From Plasmodium malariae (lineage: Eukaryota; Apicomplexa; Aconoidasida; Haemosporida; Plasmodiidae): DNA of 64,000 bases. Under the pieces are notes generated by a model. That model was not told the DNA's origin, did no database searches, and saw only the letters and a list, made by a program, of their open reading frames with translations. Positions 1 to 13,779 of the stretch are shown here, one piece after another. Position 1 is the first letter of the stretch. Every line of letters starts with the position of its first letter. The position numbers were made by a program, and so were the translations under genes. The DNA is taken from positions 62,001 to 126,000 of the forward strand of contig NW_021638285.1 of the NCBI RefSeq assembly GCF_900090045.1, in the 5' to 3' direction.

Positions 1-3000
1 AAATAAAAGTAATGTAAAATTAATAAATATTCGTATTAATAATTAAATATTCCTTCATAATATCATGAATGTATCATTAATTAAAAAAATAACATTTAAC
101 ATTAAAATCACGAAAATAGACAATTAAATTCTTCATATAAATTATACTAATGGAATACCAATGGATTTATACAAGGAAGCAAATGATGGAGCTGAAATAT
201 ACATACAACTAATTGAATTTTATATTCTTTAGTGACTTTAAATATAATAATATATTTTTCTCTTATTCAATATGTATAAATGATCTACGCAGCAACTGTG
301 ATATATATTACTATAAAAAGCATTTATAAAAATCTATAATTCATATTATTTCACCTAATCATAAATAATTATTAATATCCTCTAATAGTGAATACATCCT
401 TAAGATATATATATATTAAAAACGTTATAAAAAAATTTATTTTATTATATATTTTAATTTATACATATTATTTTTGTCGCAGAGATAAATATAGAATTAA
501 TTAATATTATAAACCAACTTATATAAATATATGGGTTCACTAAATATGAAATAAATTGTATTTTTCCATATTATGTTAATGTGAAATATTTGATAACACA
601 GTGAAGTTTTAATTAATATAGTTTAATCCTTTTGTATTGGTTCTGGTAGTAAAATGTATAATTCATATAATATTAAATTCTATGATTATAGATCTGATAT
701 TTTATAAATGGTTCTCAATAGTTTATTAGATTCATACTATTTAATTAAATGAGTAAAAATGTTATTACTCATGTTTAATTATATGTAAAAGTATATGATA
801 TTCTTATTATTACGAAATTTTTGTTAATTTAATGATTATACAGTTTATCATATAAAGCTATTATTAACATTACTATTATATAATTATTAAGTCGTTTTTT
901 CTCTTAGGTATCCATTTATATATATCATATGTATTGGTTGTTTATAAAATATGGTAGGTATTTTGAATATGTGGGTGTTATACGATAGTATGAATATTGG
1001 TTATCAAATTAAAATTAATGATTTTTCTTATTTTCTATATATTTACACTATAATGTATAATTTTTTATAGATATTTGTTTATAATTTCCTATTATTTTTT
1101 TTTATCTTGGTAAACATACTCATTCTGACCTTATTTTATGAACTTTTTATAGTTATTTTAGACTCATATTCATTTATATACTATTACATTTGCAACATTA
1201 TTATTAAAAAAAATTATTTTAATAGTTTTTATATTTTTTGCATTTTCCAAAAATACAATTCATCTATGTTGTTCAATACTTTATGTTATATGAAGAAAGA
1301 TCCTTATTATTGAACATTTATAAATAACAATTTTTTACAGTGTAATATGTTATATAACATTTGTTGGCACATGAATATTTTTTATCGTTTTCAGAATACA
1401 AGTTAGTATATCAATAATTTTTTTCAACTGAATATTTCAAAATTATTATATTTGTTTATATTGTATAGAATAGGAATATTTAAAAAGTATTTGCCTGTAT
1501 TAGATAATATTACATATTTGTCAATGCAAAAGTATTACGATATTATTGTCTTGTCTTAGTACAATGGATGTTTGTAAAATGGTGTTTGAATATTTGAATG
1601 GAATAAATTATATTTTTAGATAAAAAATATGAAAAATATTAAAAAAAATGTTCATGTTATTAACGGATATAAAGAGATATATTCAAATGTACTAGTTCAC
1701 ATAATTCTTATACTGATGACACTAATTATCGGGTGAGGATTTTACTTAAATTATGTATCATTGAGTATCAGTAGATTCAAGTTTATTAAATATTTTAAGT
1801 TGACCATATGTTCGAACTTAGGTATATAATTTTTACTACTACCGTATTGAGTTTTTAAATTTTCCAATTGAACGCAATAAATATTTTAATTTTATATAAC
1901 ATATAAATTTATATGGCTGTTATATAACAAATTATATTTTCATTATCGATAAGCGTGTTATAAATATTTTTTGAAAAGTGGAAGTTTAATAAAATTAGAA
2001 GAAAAATAAATTGTATCAAAAATATAAAAAAGGGGGAATTTTCAAACATTTTTTCTTTGTCAAACAAAAAATGATTAGATCTATTTAAGTTAATTATACT
2101 TGAATCTAAGTAATAATGAAATAAATTAGATAAAAATTTAACATTTGAAAGAATCTATTATTTTATTTTTATATTAAAGTTTATAATTATTATAAATACG
2201 AAAGCATATTTTGGAAATTGAAATTTAATATTATTTTGTATTTATATTTTTTTGTTTTTATGTCTTAAATATAATTCATATTATTTATTAAATATAAAAA
2301 AGACATAAAAAAAAAAAAGTGTAAAGTTTATTAATATATATACTTATTTAAAAACGCAATTCCCCTATGATGTAATATATAATAAAGAGATATCAAAAAT
2401 ATTCTATAGAAAAATTAAAATATTCTTATAATATTTCTTAATTTAGCAATAAGTTAAGTAAATTAGAAATATATGTATTAATTTTTAAAACAATGCTTAA
2501 AAAATAAGTTTTGAAATCATGAATGTTGCTAAAATTAAATGATTTATTTATATGGAATCATTTATCAGTATTTTTTTATATAATGAACTTATTTTTTATT
2601 TTACAATAGTTAGAGTTCATTATAATTTGTTTAGAGTTGTTTATATTATATGTAATACGGAAATATCATGAATAAAAAGTGACATAAACAGTGAGTGATA
2701 TTATCTAGAAGAAGCTAAGTAAGAACTTTAATAAAACTTTTTATGGAAAAAATATTTATATTAAGGAAATGAAAATACATTAATGTTAGTATTTGTAAAT
2801 ATTCCTTCTTTTTTTACCAAATTAATTATAGTACATCAACTTCAGATTTTTCACTGTTTTTTCTTATTTTATTTAATTATGTACTACGAAAAACAATATT
2901 TACAAAAGAGATCAATCGTAGAAAGTTTCATTTTATGTTGTTGTAATAGTATAATTTGTATATATGATTTTTATAATTACCCCTCATTGTTGAATAATAT

Positions 3001-3640
3001 AGAAGGCAAAGATATATTTGAAAATAAAATATGCTTGCAGTTAAATATATAATTAATAAAATATTATCTATTATTTTATGATTACTTATTATGTTGGACC
3101 TATAGATTACATTTCCATCTCTTTGTAATTTTAAATGTATAAATGCAAAAATAATATGTTTTTTCTAATATTGTTAATAGAAAAACTGCTAAATCATATA
3201 TATTAGAGGATTATATTGTTATTCTTTTTTATTTGTTATTTACCTATTATATATTGTATATTTTTTAAAAATTTAGTTAATTTGATATATTATTAAATAA
3301 AACAAAATTCTATGAATTATTTCTATATTCATTTTACATTCAACAAATATAATAATTATGTTAATATATCTCATAATTATATACATTTAATTAAAAAAAA
3401 AAAGTATGTAGAGTCATATAAAGATTTTTCATTTAGAAATCATGGAATAAATTAAACTTTATTAAAAATAGTTTTCAAAAATTATAGTAAAAATATAAAT
3501 ATACAGTAGTAATTTAAATTTAGGATGCATAATTCATAATAGATTAGTTACTGCCGTATGTATACTACTTTTTAAAAAAATTATGCACAATAATATATTC
3601 CTATTAGTATATGATTGTAATAATTAATACTTCATTTAAA
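1..3640. other. AT-rich intergenic DNA, no gene seen
   Basis: No reading frame here has protein-like composition. The open frames present, at about 1107-1313 and 2783-3052 on the plus strand, are strings of F, I, L, Y and N codons, as expected by chance in DNA this AT-rich. No exon 1 signal sequence or splice acceptor followed by an export-like motif was found. Short poly-A and TA tracts are scattered through it. Confidence 0.6.
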
Positions 3641-3648
3641 ATAATACT

Positions 3649-3768
3649 TCAAAAATATAATGTTTATAAAATTACAGTTATTGACAAGATATCATCTTTA
3701 AAATTATTAAATATTATCTTAATATATAGAGGAATATAATGTATATATATTCTCTATACTTTCTATAG
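3649..3768 (+). promoter_or_regulatory. Shared upstream element of the first fam-m gene
   Basis: A block reading CAAAAATATAATGTTTATAA (3650-3669) is followed by a pyrimidine-broken cluster TATTCTCTATACTTTCTATA (3749-3768). The same two blocks in the same order, about 90 bp apart, precede the fam-l gene starting at 9147. The TTCTATA cluster also precedes the genes at 21578, 25895 and 60655. Here the cluster ends 330 bp before the ATG. A promoter role is inferred only from conservation and position. Confidence 0.4.
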
Positions 3769-4028
3769 AAGAGAAACTTACCATTTATATAATAAGAAGT
3801 GACATATATATTACTTAGTATATTTTGAAAATGATTAATAAAAAATTATTTAATTAGTATACTACTTTAAATAAATAAATTATTTATTCTAATATTTGTG
3901 TATGAATTGGAAATATGTTATATTAATTAAATTAGTTTTAGATTGATTATTCGGTAAAATCTAAAATACATATATATGTTTTACTAACTATTTACGAATA
4001 AACAAAATTTTAAATAAATACAGAATCC

Positions 4029-4048
4029 TTTATCATTAGAAGTATATA
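4029..4048 (+). promoter_or_regulatory. Conserved ATTAGAAGTATA block near the fam-m start
   Basis: The block TTTATCATTAGAAGTATATA ends 50 bp before the ATG at 4098. Near-identical blocks sit 58-59 bp before the starts of the other four fam-l/fam-m copies in the window. It could be a transcription-start or 5' UTR element. Function is inferred. Confidence 0.4.
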
Positions 4049-4097
4049 ATTTTAATCTTTTCCTCTAGAATATATAAATATATGAAAATTTAATATG

Positions 4098-4992
4098 ATG
4101 GAAAAAAATATAAAATTGCATATTATTAAAATTTCTATGTTTTTCTTAACTTGGATATGCCATTTTTACAATGATCTGGTGTGATTACGTTATTTAATGA
4201 TATAATCATTATTTATATTTGTATTGTTTTATTTTTTTTAATACAATTTTTTATTATTATATTGTATTGTAATTTAAATAATAAATATACACTTTGTTCA
4301 TTTAGAGTACATTTAGTAAATCCCTCGATGAGAATCGCTGTATTAGTAGAAGATTAGGTACAGGAACTTATGGATCACTAGCCAAATATGAAATGAATAA
4401 AAATTCATTTAATATTTGTTTAGAAGAAAATATTCGAAATAATGAAATGAGCGATAAAAAAGGTATATCTTATAATAAAAAAGGAATCAAAAGAAAAATC
4501 ACTCTACCAAACAAAAATTTATTAAATAAGGCACAATACTACACAGAAGTTGTAGATTATAATAATGCAATGTTTGATGGAAAGCATTTACATTTTGAAA
4601 AAAAATGGATTAAAAAGAAAGATTATGATGATTTTATTGACAAAAATAGGAAAATTTGTGATATATATTTAAAAAAATTAAAATTTAGAAATTATGGATT
4701 TGGAGTTTCTCTATTTTTTCTTTTTTTCTTGTTGGGAATTGTAATTCCCGTATTAACAGTATTTAAACCTTTGATAGATGCATGGAAAGCTATTCATAAA
4801 GAACATCCATTGCATTTTTTGACAGAAATTACGAAATGGATGGATGTGGAAAAGAAACCTTACATTTATATAATACTTTTTAGTGTACTTATGGTTATGT
4901 TATCTGTTATGCTAATAATAGCGCTTTATAAGATCTTAAGAAATAACGAAAAATATAAAAAAATTAAGTTAATGACGGGGTTAATTGACTAA
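4098..4992 (+). CDS. fam-m: fam-m protein (two exons), export-like motif lost
   Basis: Exon 1 is 4098-4178 and exon 2 is 4306-4992, with a GT..AG intron in phase 0, giving 255 residues. An ATG in frame three bases upstream (4095) is an alternative start. Exon 1 encodes a hydrophobic, signal-like 27-residue N-terminus ending TWICHFYNDL. Exon 2 opens with STFSKSLDEN, shared with fam-l proteins. The fam-m signature KAQYYTEVVDYNN, MFDGKH and HFEKKWIKKKDYD follows, then two membrane segments at about residues 158-180 and 212-235, with the tail NNEKYKKIK. Both ends of the protein probably face the same side of the membrane. Where the intact fam genes here encode R-L-L-x-K, this gene encodes G-S-L-A-K (residues 50-54). 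fam-m proteins are known as exported P. malariae proteins of unknown function. The next gene downstream on the same strand is fam-l. The family assignment is strong; whether the protein is exported is doubtful. Confidence 0.88.
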
Positions 4993-5040
4993 TAACGTAC
5001 ATATGTATTGTTGTAAAGGAGTATTTAATATGACATAATA

Positions 5041-5070
5041 AGCATAATATATTTAGTTATATACTTAATA
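5041..5070 (+). promoter_or_regulatory. Conserved 3' element after the fam-m gene
   Basis: The motif AATATATTTAGTTATATACT lies about 55 bp after the stop codon and follows a GAGTATTTAATATGA block. Versions of it follow the fam-l gene (10233-10260), the second fam-m gene (26846-26872) and the fam-l pseudogene (61731-61757). It may be a 3' UTR or polyadenylation signal. The role is inferred from conservation. Confidence 0.35.
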
Positions 5071-5074
5071 AACA

Positions 5075-8000
5075 TAATGTAATTTCAAAAATTAAATAGT
5101 TTTATCTTTGCATATCTGGTCTATTTGATGCTCAACAGTAAAAATATATTTTCTTTTTATTTTGTGTATTATAGTGTTTTAATATTTTGGAATTTGGTAT
5201 TTAAATTATTGTTCAAATTTAAATATATTTCTCCCATATATATATTTATGTATTCAAATTGACTTCTATGAAATATATAGGTTTATGCGTTAAATTTTAT
5301 ATATAAAAGAACAATTGATATAATTTTTAAGATTTGTGATAATTTGTATTTGTAAAAAAGAGTTTTTCTTTTTATTTTATATGATGTTTTAGTTTAATAT
5401 TATTGTGCGTACAGGTTTTTAAGAAAATGTATTATTTATTTAAAATATAAAATATATGTATGTTTTTTTTTATTCTTTTAAATGAGTTGAATATATATTT
5501 GTATATTGATATATACATATATTTTCTACTAAAAAAAAAATTAGTACTTATTTATAAAATAGGTTTAATGAGAAATATGAAATAGAATATACTTATCATA
5601 AAAATCTTTTGAAGAAGATTCAAGCTTATTTTTCATTGTAATAATGTTAAATTACAAATTTATAATAAATAAATATTTCTTTTAATTTATGGATTATTTA
5701 TAACTGCTTAATAAATTACCAAGTATAAATAGTTATATGAAAAGTTAAATCATTTATAATTTTATTATCGCGCTTAATCTTACAATTAATTGAGTTTTGT
5801 GCAAATTCCTTAGATATATATCATAATGAAAGTTTCTATATAAAAAAGATTTATATTTTAATCATTTTTTTAAATAATAATAAGATTAAATTAAAGAATT
5901 ATATAAATTCAGACATTCATAGTTTATTGTTTAATTTTTATTATTATTTTAAATATTATATATTTATCCTTCTTATAACATCTCCTTCATGTGATTTATA
6001 TTCGTTTTATTTAAGTTATTGCTATAAATTTTTAATTATCCATGATTATCATTTAATATATCTAAGAAATATTTTTATAAACAATAAATCAAAAAATATT
6101 CAATAAATAAAATTACACAAGTGTTTTTTTTGTTTTATGAGATAATGATTTTGTTTTTAACAAAAGAGAATATTAAATTGAACATGAACTTTTTTAACTT
6201 AAATTAATATGCATTTTTATATCTGTTTCATTTTTTGTTAATAGTAAAAGCTTGTTATGTTATATTCTACTCTCTCAATATATTTATTTTTAAAGTATTT
6301 CTCATTTAATTTTATAATCTCAAACATGTTATCGCCTGTTCAGAAAAAATCGTATAATCTATATAGCCAATTTATGTATAAAGAAAGAGAATAATATAAT
6401 AAAAAAATGCATACAAGAAAGACATTATATAATATTCTTGTAAAATAATAAAAATAAAATTAAAAAATTTTTTCATATAAATTCCATTTCGTAAAAACAT
6501 GGTGAAAATTTAAGATTATTAAATCAATAGAGTTATGTTGTTATAATGTGAAGAGTTAGCATAATAATAATGATTTTCTTGCTATTATTTATCTTTATAA
6601 TTCATGCAAATAAAAATATACATTTAATTACAAAATAAAAATGCTACAATTATTTTCATGCAATAATTGAATTATGCTGTAATATATAATAGTATGCAAT
6701 AGAAAGAGATATAAGAAATCTTAGTGATAAAAAAAAATTTGAAATAATATATATATGTATACATTTAATTTCATATATTTTACATATTTTTTTATGGAAT
6801 GAAATATTATTTCTATTTGGGTAAATTTCTAACATGTAGAAAAAAAAGGAATGTAAAAAAGAAAAGTAGTTGCCATATTTTATAAAATACATTTTATGTA
6901 TTAGAAAAATAAATTATGAAGTCATATGTACCAATTCCATACATATTTTGAATACGTTGTACTATTACATATAAATTTGTCAACATTAATCCATAGATAT
7001 CTACAATGTTAAAAAATTTTAAATATTTCAATAAACACCTTTTTTCTATTTTAACTTTTCTAATTTAAAAAAATTTTTCAGAATATTTTCCTTTTAAAAT
7101 ATGTCATCCAATATTTTTTAATTGTGTATTAATAATTATATATGAAAATGCCCTGTGGAAACAACTGTAGAGTGAAATTAATAGAGAAATATTCCTATAG
7201 GTAGAATAGATTAACATAAAAAAAAAAAAAAAAAAGAGTTCTTTATTATAAGATGTAAAAACTATTTTGTACTTTATAACTATATATTTAAAAATAAAAA
7301 TATAATAATAAAATATTTTTGTACAATCCAAAAATATTTATTTATAAGTTGTTTTTACTTTTCTTTAATTTTATTTGTTATTTATTTAATTATAATTAAA
7401 TATTTATAATATAAATGAAGTAAGAAATGTGACGGCAAGCTTCTACCTTAGCATACGTAATCTAGGGGAATATTAATAGAGTGAATGGAATAAGTATATA
7501 TTTAAAAATAAAAGTCACCATAATGTGTTATTCATAAAAAAGAAGCTTAATAAGTTACGTGAACATATATGATTATCAAATAATTTTTTCTTGGAAATAT
7601 TTTGGTAATTATATATTAAAAAAAATAGTACTAAAAATATATATATTTAAAAATTAATTGTTTTATTTTACACGTATACGTAGCTTTTAATTTTTTTTTT
7701 TATTTTTCTAATTAATTTATCTAATATATCATTTTTTAAAATAATTTCTTTTTTTTGGTGTAATTTTTTATTTCTTATTTTTCTGTTTATCAACTTATTT
7801 TTTTGAAATAATGAAACACATATTAGTTTTAATATTTTATTACATAAAGTGCATAACATCTTTAAAAATTAAGTTAACATATTTTAAGAAATAAAAAATA
7901 TAGTTATATATGAGGTATTAGGTTTCAGGTTATTCCTATTAAATAGTTAAGGTACGATAGTATTATTTTAATTTACAGAATGTATGTATTTTGCATATTA

Positions 8001-8600
8001 TAGATTCTCAAAATTACAGCTCTAAGAATGCATATGAATAGTTATATAAATTTACTATATTATTATACTACTTTACTAATTGCTAATTCATTTGCATTTT
8101 TTATAAATTACATAAATATTTATAATATAATAAATGAATAAGAAAAAATATAAATTTTTTTATTAAAGAAACAATAAACGAAAATAAGTTAGTGAAACAA
8201 GACTATTACGATAAAAATGCATTTAATGGAAGAATCACTATTTTCTTTCTTGTTTTGCTATCATATAATATGAATATTTTTTCAGAATATATATATTTAA
8301 TTAATAAAAAAAATAAAGAAAAAATTAATTAGAAGAATTAAAAAATATTTCATTTACAAATTGTGATATAAAATAATCTTAATTAAAAATCATAATTTTC
8401 AAGAGTCATTATATAAAAATTTATAATTTAGTTAGCAATAAAATATGTATTTTTTTCATAGGTTTTGGTGGTATGTTATAAATTTGATATTTTAATTGAG
8501 ATGTAGTTCTTTAAAGAATGAACGTTTTATAGAATATTTTTTCTTCGTATAACATTACAATTCTTATAATAATAAAACCACTAATAATATTGAACAACAA
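5075..8600. other. AT-rich intergenic DNA between fam-m and fam-l
   Basis: No supported gene. Minus-strand frames at 6656-6892, 7104-7331 and 7668-7859 are low-complexity F/Y/I/K strings without splice signals or a family signature. A poly-A run of about 17 bases lies at about 7219-7235. A slightly GC-richer stretch around 7430-7480 has no readable content. Confidence 0.6.
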
Positions 8601-8609
8601 TAAACCGTT

Positions 8610-8745
8610 TTTCCAAAATATAATGTAAATAAAATTATAATTATTAATAGAAAAGTAACATCATAATTAGATAATATCATGTCAATATATACGAAAATAT
8701 TATATCTATATTCTATACATTTTATATTCTATATATTCTATACAC
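8610..8745 (+). promoter_or_regulatory. Shared upstream element of the first fam-l gene
   Basis: TTTTTCCAAAATATAATGTA (8610-8629) is followed by repeated TTCTATA units (TATATCTATATTCTATAC from 8701, then ATATTCTATATATTCTATAC to 8743). The cluster ends about 402 bp before the ATG at 9147. It matches the element before the fam-m gene at 4098 closely in sequence and order. Confidence 0.4.
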
Positions 8746-9070
8746 TAGATAAATTAATTATTTGAAAATATTAAGAAAACTTATATTATTTTTAATACAA
8801 TTTTTCAAGGATTAGTAAAAAAACACTTTAATTAATCTCCTATATTATATAATTAGATTATACATTTTTAAAATTCTTGAATAAATTCAAATTTTTTTAT
8901 TTTTATTAAATATACTTATTTGAAAATATAAATAAGATACTAATTTTTTAATATATATTTAAAGTTCTCATTTTTTTTATCTGATTTACAATAAATTTCA
9001 GTTATATATATTTTATTAGGTTTTTATGGAATTATATAAAAAAAAAATTATAAATATAAATGTAGTATCA

Positions 9071-9088
9071 TTTGTGATTAGAAGTATA
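9071..9088 (+). promoter_or_regulatory. Conserved ATTAGAAGTATA block near the fam-l start
   Basis: TTTGTGATTAGAAGTATA ends 59 bp before the ATG at 9147. This is the best match to the block preceding the fam-m gene at 4098, although the two proteins belong to different families. Confidence 0.4.
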
Positions 9089-9146
9089 ATATATTATTGA
9101 AAATATATTCCTCATTATATATATTACAATTATAAAGATGTATATC

Positions 9147-10172
9147 ATGGAACAAAACTTTAAGACTTTCTTATTTGTTAAAATTTCTGTGCTTGTTCTT
9201 TTAATTTGGATATGTCTTCTTAACAGTGACATGGTATGATAATATAATTTAAGGATATTTTTATTATTTATATTTATTGTGTTTAATTTTTATGTATACT
9301 ATTATTTAGTCTAATAATAAATATTGAATTTGTTCTTTTAGATGATATTTAACAACCCCGTGGATGTGAATTGCATGTTTCATATAAAAATAGATAGAAG
9401 AAATTATCGATTACTAACAAAATATATACATGATAAGAATTCAATTATTACGGGATTAAAAGAAGATGTACCATATAATAAATTAAATAAAAAAAAAGAT
9501 ATATCTAATAATGAAAAGTGGGAGACAGGAAAGAAGGAATTATCAAGTAGATGTTTTTCAAGAAATATGGGTGTCGATAAAAAAGCTATGAAAAATAAAT
9601 CTTGTATATTCAAAACAAAAAAATATTCCCATATGGAAAAAAAAATATTCAAAGAACTCGATTACCAGAATTTTCTTAAAAAAAACAGGACAATTACTGA
9701 TAAAACGTACAAAAAAATAATCATTAAAAAATATGGTTTACGACTAGGTATACCTGTATTATTGTTCTTGTTTTTCTTGATAGTATTCATAGTAGATTTC
9801 TCACTAGGTTTTTCTAAAACTAACGTTTCATGGGAAAGAAGTTTTTTAGGACTATGGCCACATTTAAAAGAGTTGACTAATGATGAGAATGGATGGTTAT
9901 CGACTGCATTAAAATGGTTAAAGGAAAAATCACCAGGGTTATGGCAGCACTATGGTGCAACAGAGCAGACGTCATCTACTTTATGTCAGTTATGCAGTAG
10001 TGTAAAAGGAAATGGTGTTAAGATCAGTGAACAATGCATATTAGGACAGTTATTTGGATACATATTCTATTTCGTACCGTTCATTATATTAGGTGTCACA
10101 TTTATATCATGGATTATTTATTACCATAAAAAAGTTAAAAAATATGAAAAAATTAAATTTAGGAAAAGATAA
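9147..10172 (+). CDS. fam-l: fam-l protein (two exons)
   Basis: Exon 1 is 9147-9233 and exon 2 is 9342-10172, joined in phase 0 across a GT..AG intron of 108 bp, giving 305 residues. The start at 9147 gives the family-typical MEQ opening; an in-frame ATG at 9138 would add three residues. The N-terminus is a signal-like hydrophobic stretch ending LIWICLLNSDM. An export-like motif R-L-L-T-K lies at about residues 52-56, with lysine where canonical PEXEL (RxLxE/Q/D) has an acidic residue or Q. The family core EKKIFKELDYQNFL and TITDKTYKKIIIKKYGLR follows. Membrane segments lie at about 164-185 and 265-289, enclosing a loop with a C-x-x-C pair and a third cysteine. The basic tail is YYHKKVKKYEKIKFRKR, diagnostic of fam-l. 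Function is unknown; published structural modelling of fam-l/fam-m has suggested an RH5-like fold. It forms a doublet with the fam-m gene about 4.2 kb upstream. Confidence 0.9.
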
Positions 10173-10232
10173 AATTAATAATAAGAAATATTTTTTATTT
10201 TATAAAGAAGTATTTAATATGAAGTGATAATT

Positions 10233-10260
10233 ATAATATATTTAGTTACATATTTATTAG
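10233..10260 (+). promoter_or_regulatory. Conserved 3' element after the fam-l gene
   Basis: AATATATTTAGTTACATATT, preceded by GAAGTATTTAATATGAAGTG, lies about 65 bp after the stop. It matches the sequence following the fam-m gene at 5041-5070 almost base for base, although the coding C-termini of the two families are unrelated. Confidence 0.35.
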
Positions 10261-10264
10261 ACTT

Positions 10265-13200
10265 CTTTATAATTGATTATATTTTATAAAATATACATAC
10301 AGATAAGTTGTTTTTTAATAAACAACTGTACAGCATATAATCTCACTTTTTTTTAAACTTGAATTTTCAATATTTTTCAATTTTCATTATAAAATAATGT
10401 TTGAGTTTGAATAATTTTCATGGTTTAGTGTTTATTTTTATATATTTAAATAGATTGCCTTTAAAAATAAGTGTACACATATATATGCGTTAAAGTGAAC
10501 GTAAAATAGTTCAATTTACATAATTCAACTAAAGTATTTTAATTTCAATTTTTATTTAAAAATGACAGATTTCTGTTTATTATCATGCTCTAATATTAAT
10601 CTATTATTTTATCCTGTTCTGAAGAAAATTTATAATTACCTTCATACTAGGCATAAATTTGTCTAGGTTTGTATTTAACAAAAGGGAAGTGAATATATGT
10701 CGTATTTATATATGTATATATATATATATATATTTCTTATATTATGGAGAATGATTAATATTTATTCTATAAAATAAGAGTATGAGACGCAATTTCTTGA
10801 ATATAACTACTGTAGAAATCTTTTGAATGTATATTTATTTTAATTTGCATTATTTAATTTTGAAGTTAAAAATATATAATTATAATATATTATTATTAAA
10901 TTTTAATTATCGTATTCGTTTAAACAATTATATATTTTTTATATATCTATAACAGAATGAATAGTTAAAAACATTAATTATACTATTATGGTTCCTTATT
11001 GATATTTTTATTCAATTTTGCATTAAAAGTATTGTATATATATATATATATATATCTTAAAAATTTATAAATTAAGTACGTATATTTTTCATTTTCTATA
11101 TATATATCTAATGTATTGAATTAATGAAATAAATGTAATAATATTTTAATGAATGATATATATAAATTCTTGTTTTTGCTTTTTCATAATATTATAATTT
11201 TTAAAAAATTGTATATATACGCTAAAAGAAAAAGTAACAGTAATTGTACAGAAAATAAATAAATAATTTCTAAAAAAATATAATAATGTGTACGTATTTT
11301 TTACATTTATTTCCTATTTTTTATATTTGTAAATATATTAAGGAATGATCTAACATTGTTTAAATGGTATATAATAATATACGTAATTTATATTATCTAT
11401 TAGTAATTTATTCATATTAATAGTGATAACTTTTTAAATAAAATAAAGTTCAAAAAAAAAAAATATGTTTACAGATAATTTGTAGATATGTATCGTTTAT
11501 TTCCTAAGATAATTTATAATAAGGTTTATTAAAAAGGTTACTCTTTTTTTTTTTTTTTAACGTTGTGTTATTAAAAAAGTCAAGGTTTCCCATTGTAGTT
11601 CTTGAAAATAATATCCTTTTATTAAATATTATTTTTTATATATTTAAATGAAAATAAAAATATAATATTAATAAGTCATTTAATTATATCTCTTATATAA
11701 ACGTTAAAAAGTATTCTGTAGTCGAACAGCACGTGCCTATATTAATCCTTTTAAAAGTATACTTAGGAACTGGAGAAAATTATTCGAGTAGGCATATTTG
11801 TTTCTGAAAAGGGAGAATGGAAATTCTGATAATGGGAATTTTAGTACAAATTGCATATTATTATATTAATATTAACTATTGATTTATTTTACTAAAATAT
11901 TTTCTTCTATATATATAATATATATATGTATGTAGAATAATAATAATACGATATTGCTTTTTTTTTGGTGAGGTTAGAAAGTATAATTGTATTCCTGCTT
12001 AGTTAAATTTCTAAAAAATATAGATGAAATGAGATATAAAATAGATAAATAATAAAGTTTATTAGGTCATTTTATTATACGTTTAGATACACAAGTATAC
12101 TAAAGTAAGTAAGTTTTTAGTTATAATTTGTAGCATATTAATATGGGCTACATATCATTAGCTTTATATTAATCAGTATGTATTAGTAGGAAATTTGAGT
12201 GTTCAAAAAGTAAAATTATTTTAATAGATCTATTTTTTATAATTTATAGTTAATTAATTATGTCATATTTTTGAAAAAATATTATAATAGAATTGCCTCG
12301 TCCTATATTTTTCACCTGAATATAAATATTTAAAAATAAAAATTATTATATTACATAGAAGTGTAAAATAAAATAAAAATGAATTAAGAACATTCCTATA
12401 GGTTAAGTCAAAGATAAGTATTACAAAAATATTCTTTCGTATAAGGCATAATAACTATTTATATAAAAAGAACTATATAAAAAAAAGAAGAGTTATGATA
12501 ATAAAATTTTTATATAATTAGAAAAACTTATTTTTTAGTAATTATTCATATTTTTTTATACTATTAGCTTTTCATATATTTTTATTTTTATTGTATACGT
12601 GAACTTGAGTATATAATAATAAAATTCCTCTTTACTAGAATCCACCAAAGGGAGAATTAATAAAATACTTTTAATATGCATAACATTATAATCGAAAATG
12701 AATTAAACTATTCACCAAAAAAATAAAAGAATAAACCTCTTTTTGAGTCTTCTTTATAATATGTTTTGAATTTTTTTGTGTTAATATTGTACTTTAAAAT
12801 ATATATTTCTTGTTTTTTAATTGTTATTAATTATTTACATATATATATATGGAGCGAAAATGCATTACAAGTGTGCATATATTCCTTAAAAGTTCTTTAG
12901 TTCATATATTAACATTTCCCTCTTATCTCACTCTTTTAATTCTCTCATTAATTACGCTTTTTTGCTTTTCTTTCTTTTTTGTAATTAATTTATGAAAAAT
13001 CAAAATCAAAAAATAAGAAATTATTAAATTTTAATGGAATTACTATTTGAGCGAGATTTAAAAAATATGAAAATGTAATATTGCATTTTACAGTTGTGGA
13101 AAAGTGACTGAATTAACAATATAACATTCAAATGATATAATAGTTGTGATATGTGTAATTAAAATTATGAAAATTATTTTATTTTCAGTACTTAGAGTAT

Positions 13201-13740
13201 CATTTTTGCTAGTATCCATAAGCATTAATAGGAGAATACATGAACGAACTTTAATAAATATACAATATGAGAATTGAGGAAATTAACTTTATATATATAT
13301 GTAAAAATTATCAATATTATGGTTATGAAGAATACTTTTTCTTATAAACTACCTGTATCTCTATCAAGAAAACATACTGGTCTTGAAAGAAAGTTATAAT
13401 AATAAAGGAGAGAATGGAAAAGAAGGAATATATTATCTAACAAGTTCATGCAAAAGTAATTCCTAAAAAATAAAAAAAGTAAAATAACATAAAATTTAAT
13501 TAATATTTATACAAAGTATATGTGTATAAGTGTAAATTTGAAAACTACTTTTTTTTCTAAGTTCAGACACTGATTACAAAAATATTTTTATAAAAAACGA
13601 AGATAGATGTATATATAAATGTTTTATGAAAAAGAAACACATAATAAAGGGAAGTTTAACTGTTTGCAAAATTTTTTTAAGTGCTTATTGCATCTCTTAA
13701 TTGATACATAAAACCTAAAACACATTAAATAAGGAAGTAA
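10265..13740. other. AT-rich intergenic DNA, no gene seen
   Basis: No coding signature on either strand. (TA)n tracts occur near 10713-10733 and 11036-11056, and a poly-T run near 11545-11559. A stretch at about 11700-11860 is less AT-biased but carries stops in all frames that I read. Confidence 0.55.
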
Positions 13741-13779
13741 TTATCTACTTTCATGAGTATTGGATGTATTAAAGTTGAA

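Noticed and set aside
1107..1313. Plus-strand frame of 68 codons
   Set aside because: Composition is F/I/Y/N only, with no splice context or motif; chance frame in AT-rich DNA.
2783..3052. Plus-strand ATG frame of 89 codons
   Set aside because: Starts with ATG and has a slightly mixed composition, but no signal-exon structure, family motif or conserved flank; kept as intergenic.
9404..9652. Minus-strand frame inside the first fam-l gene
   Set aside because: Antisense shadow of the fam-l coding exon.
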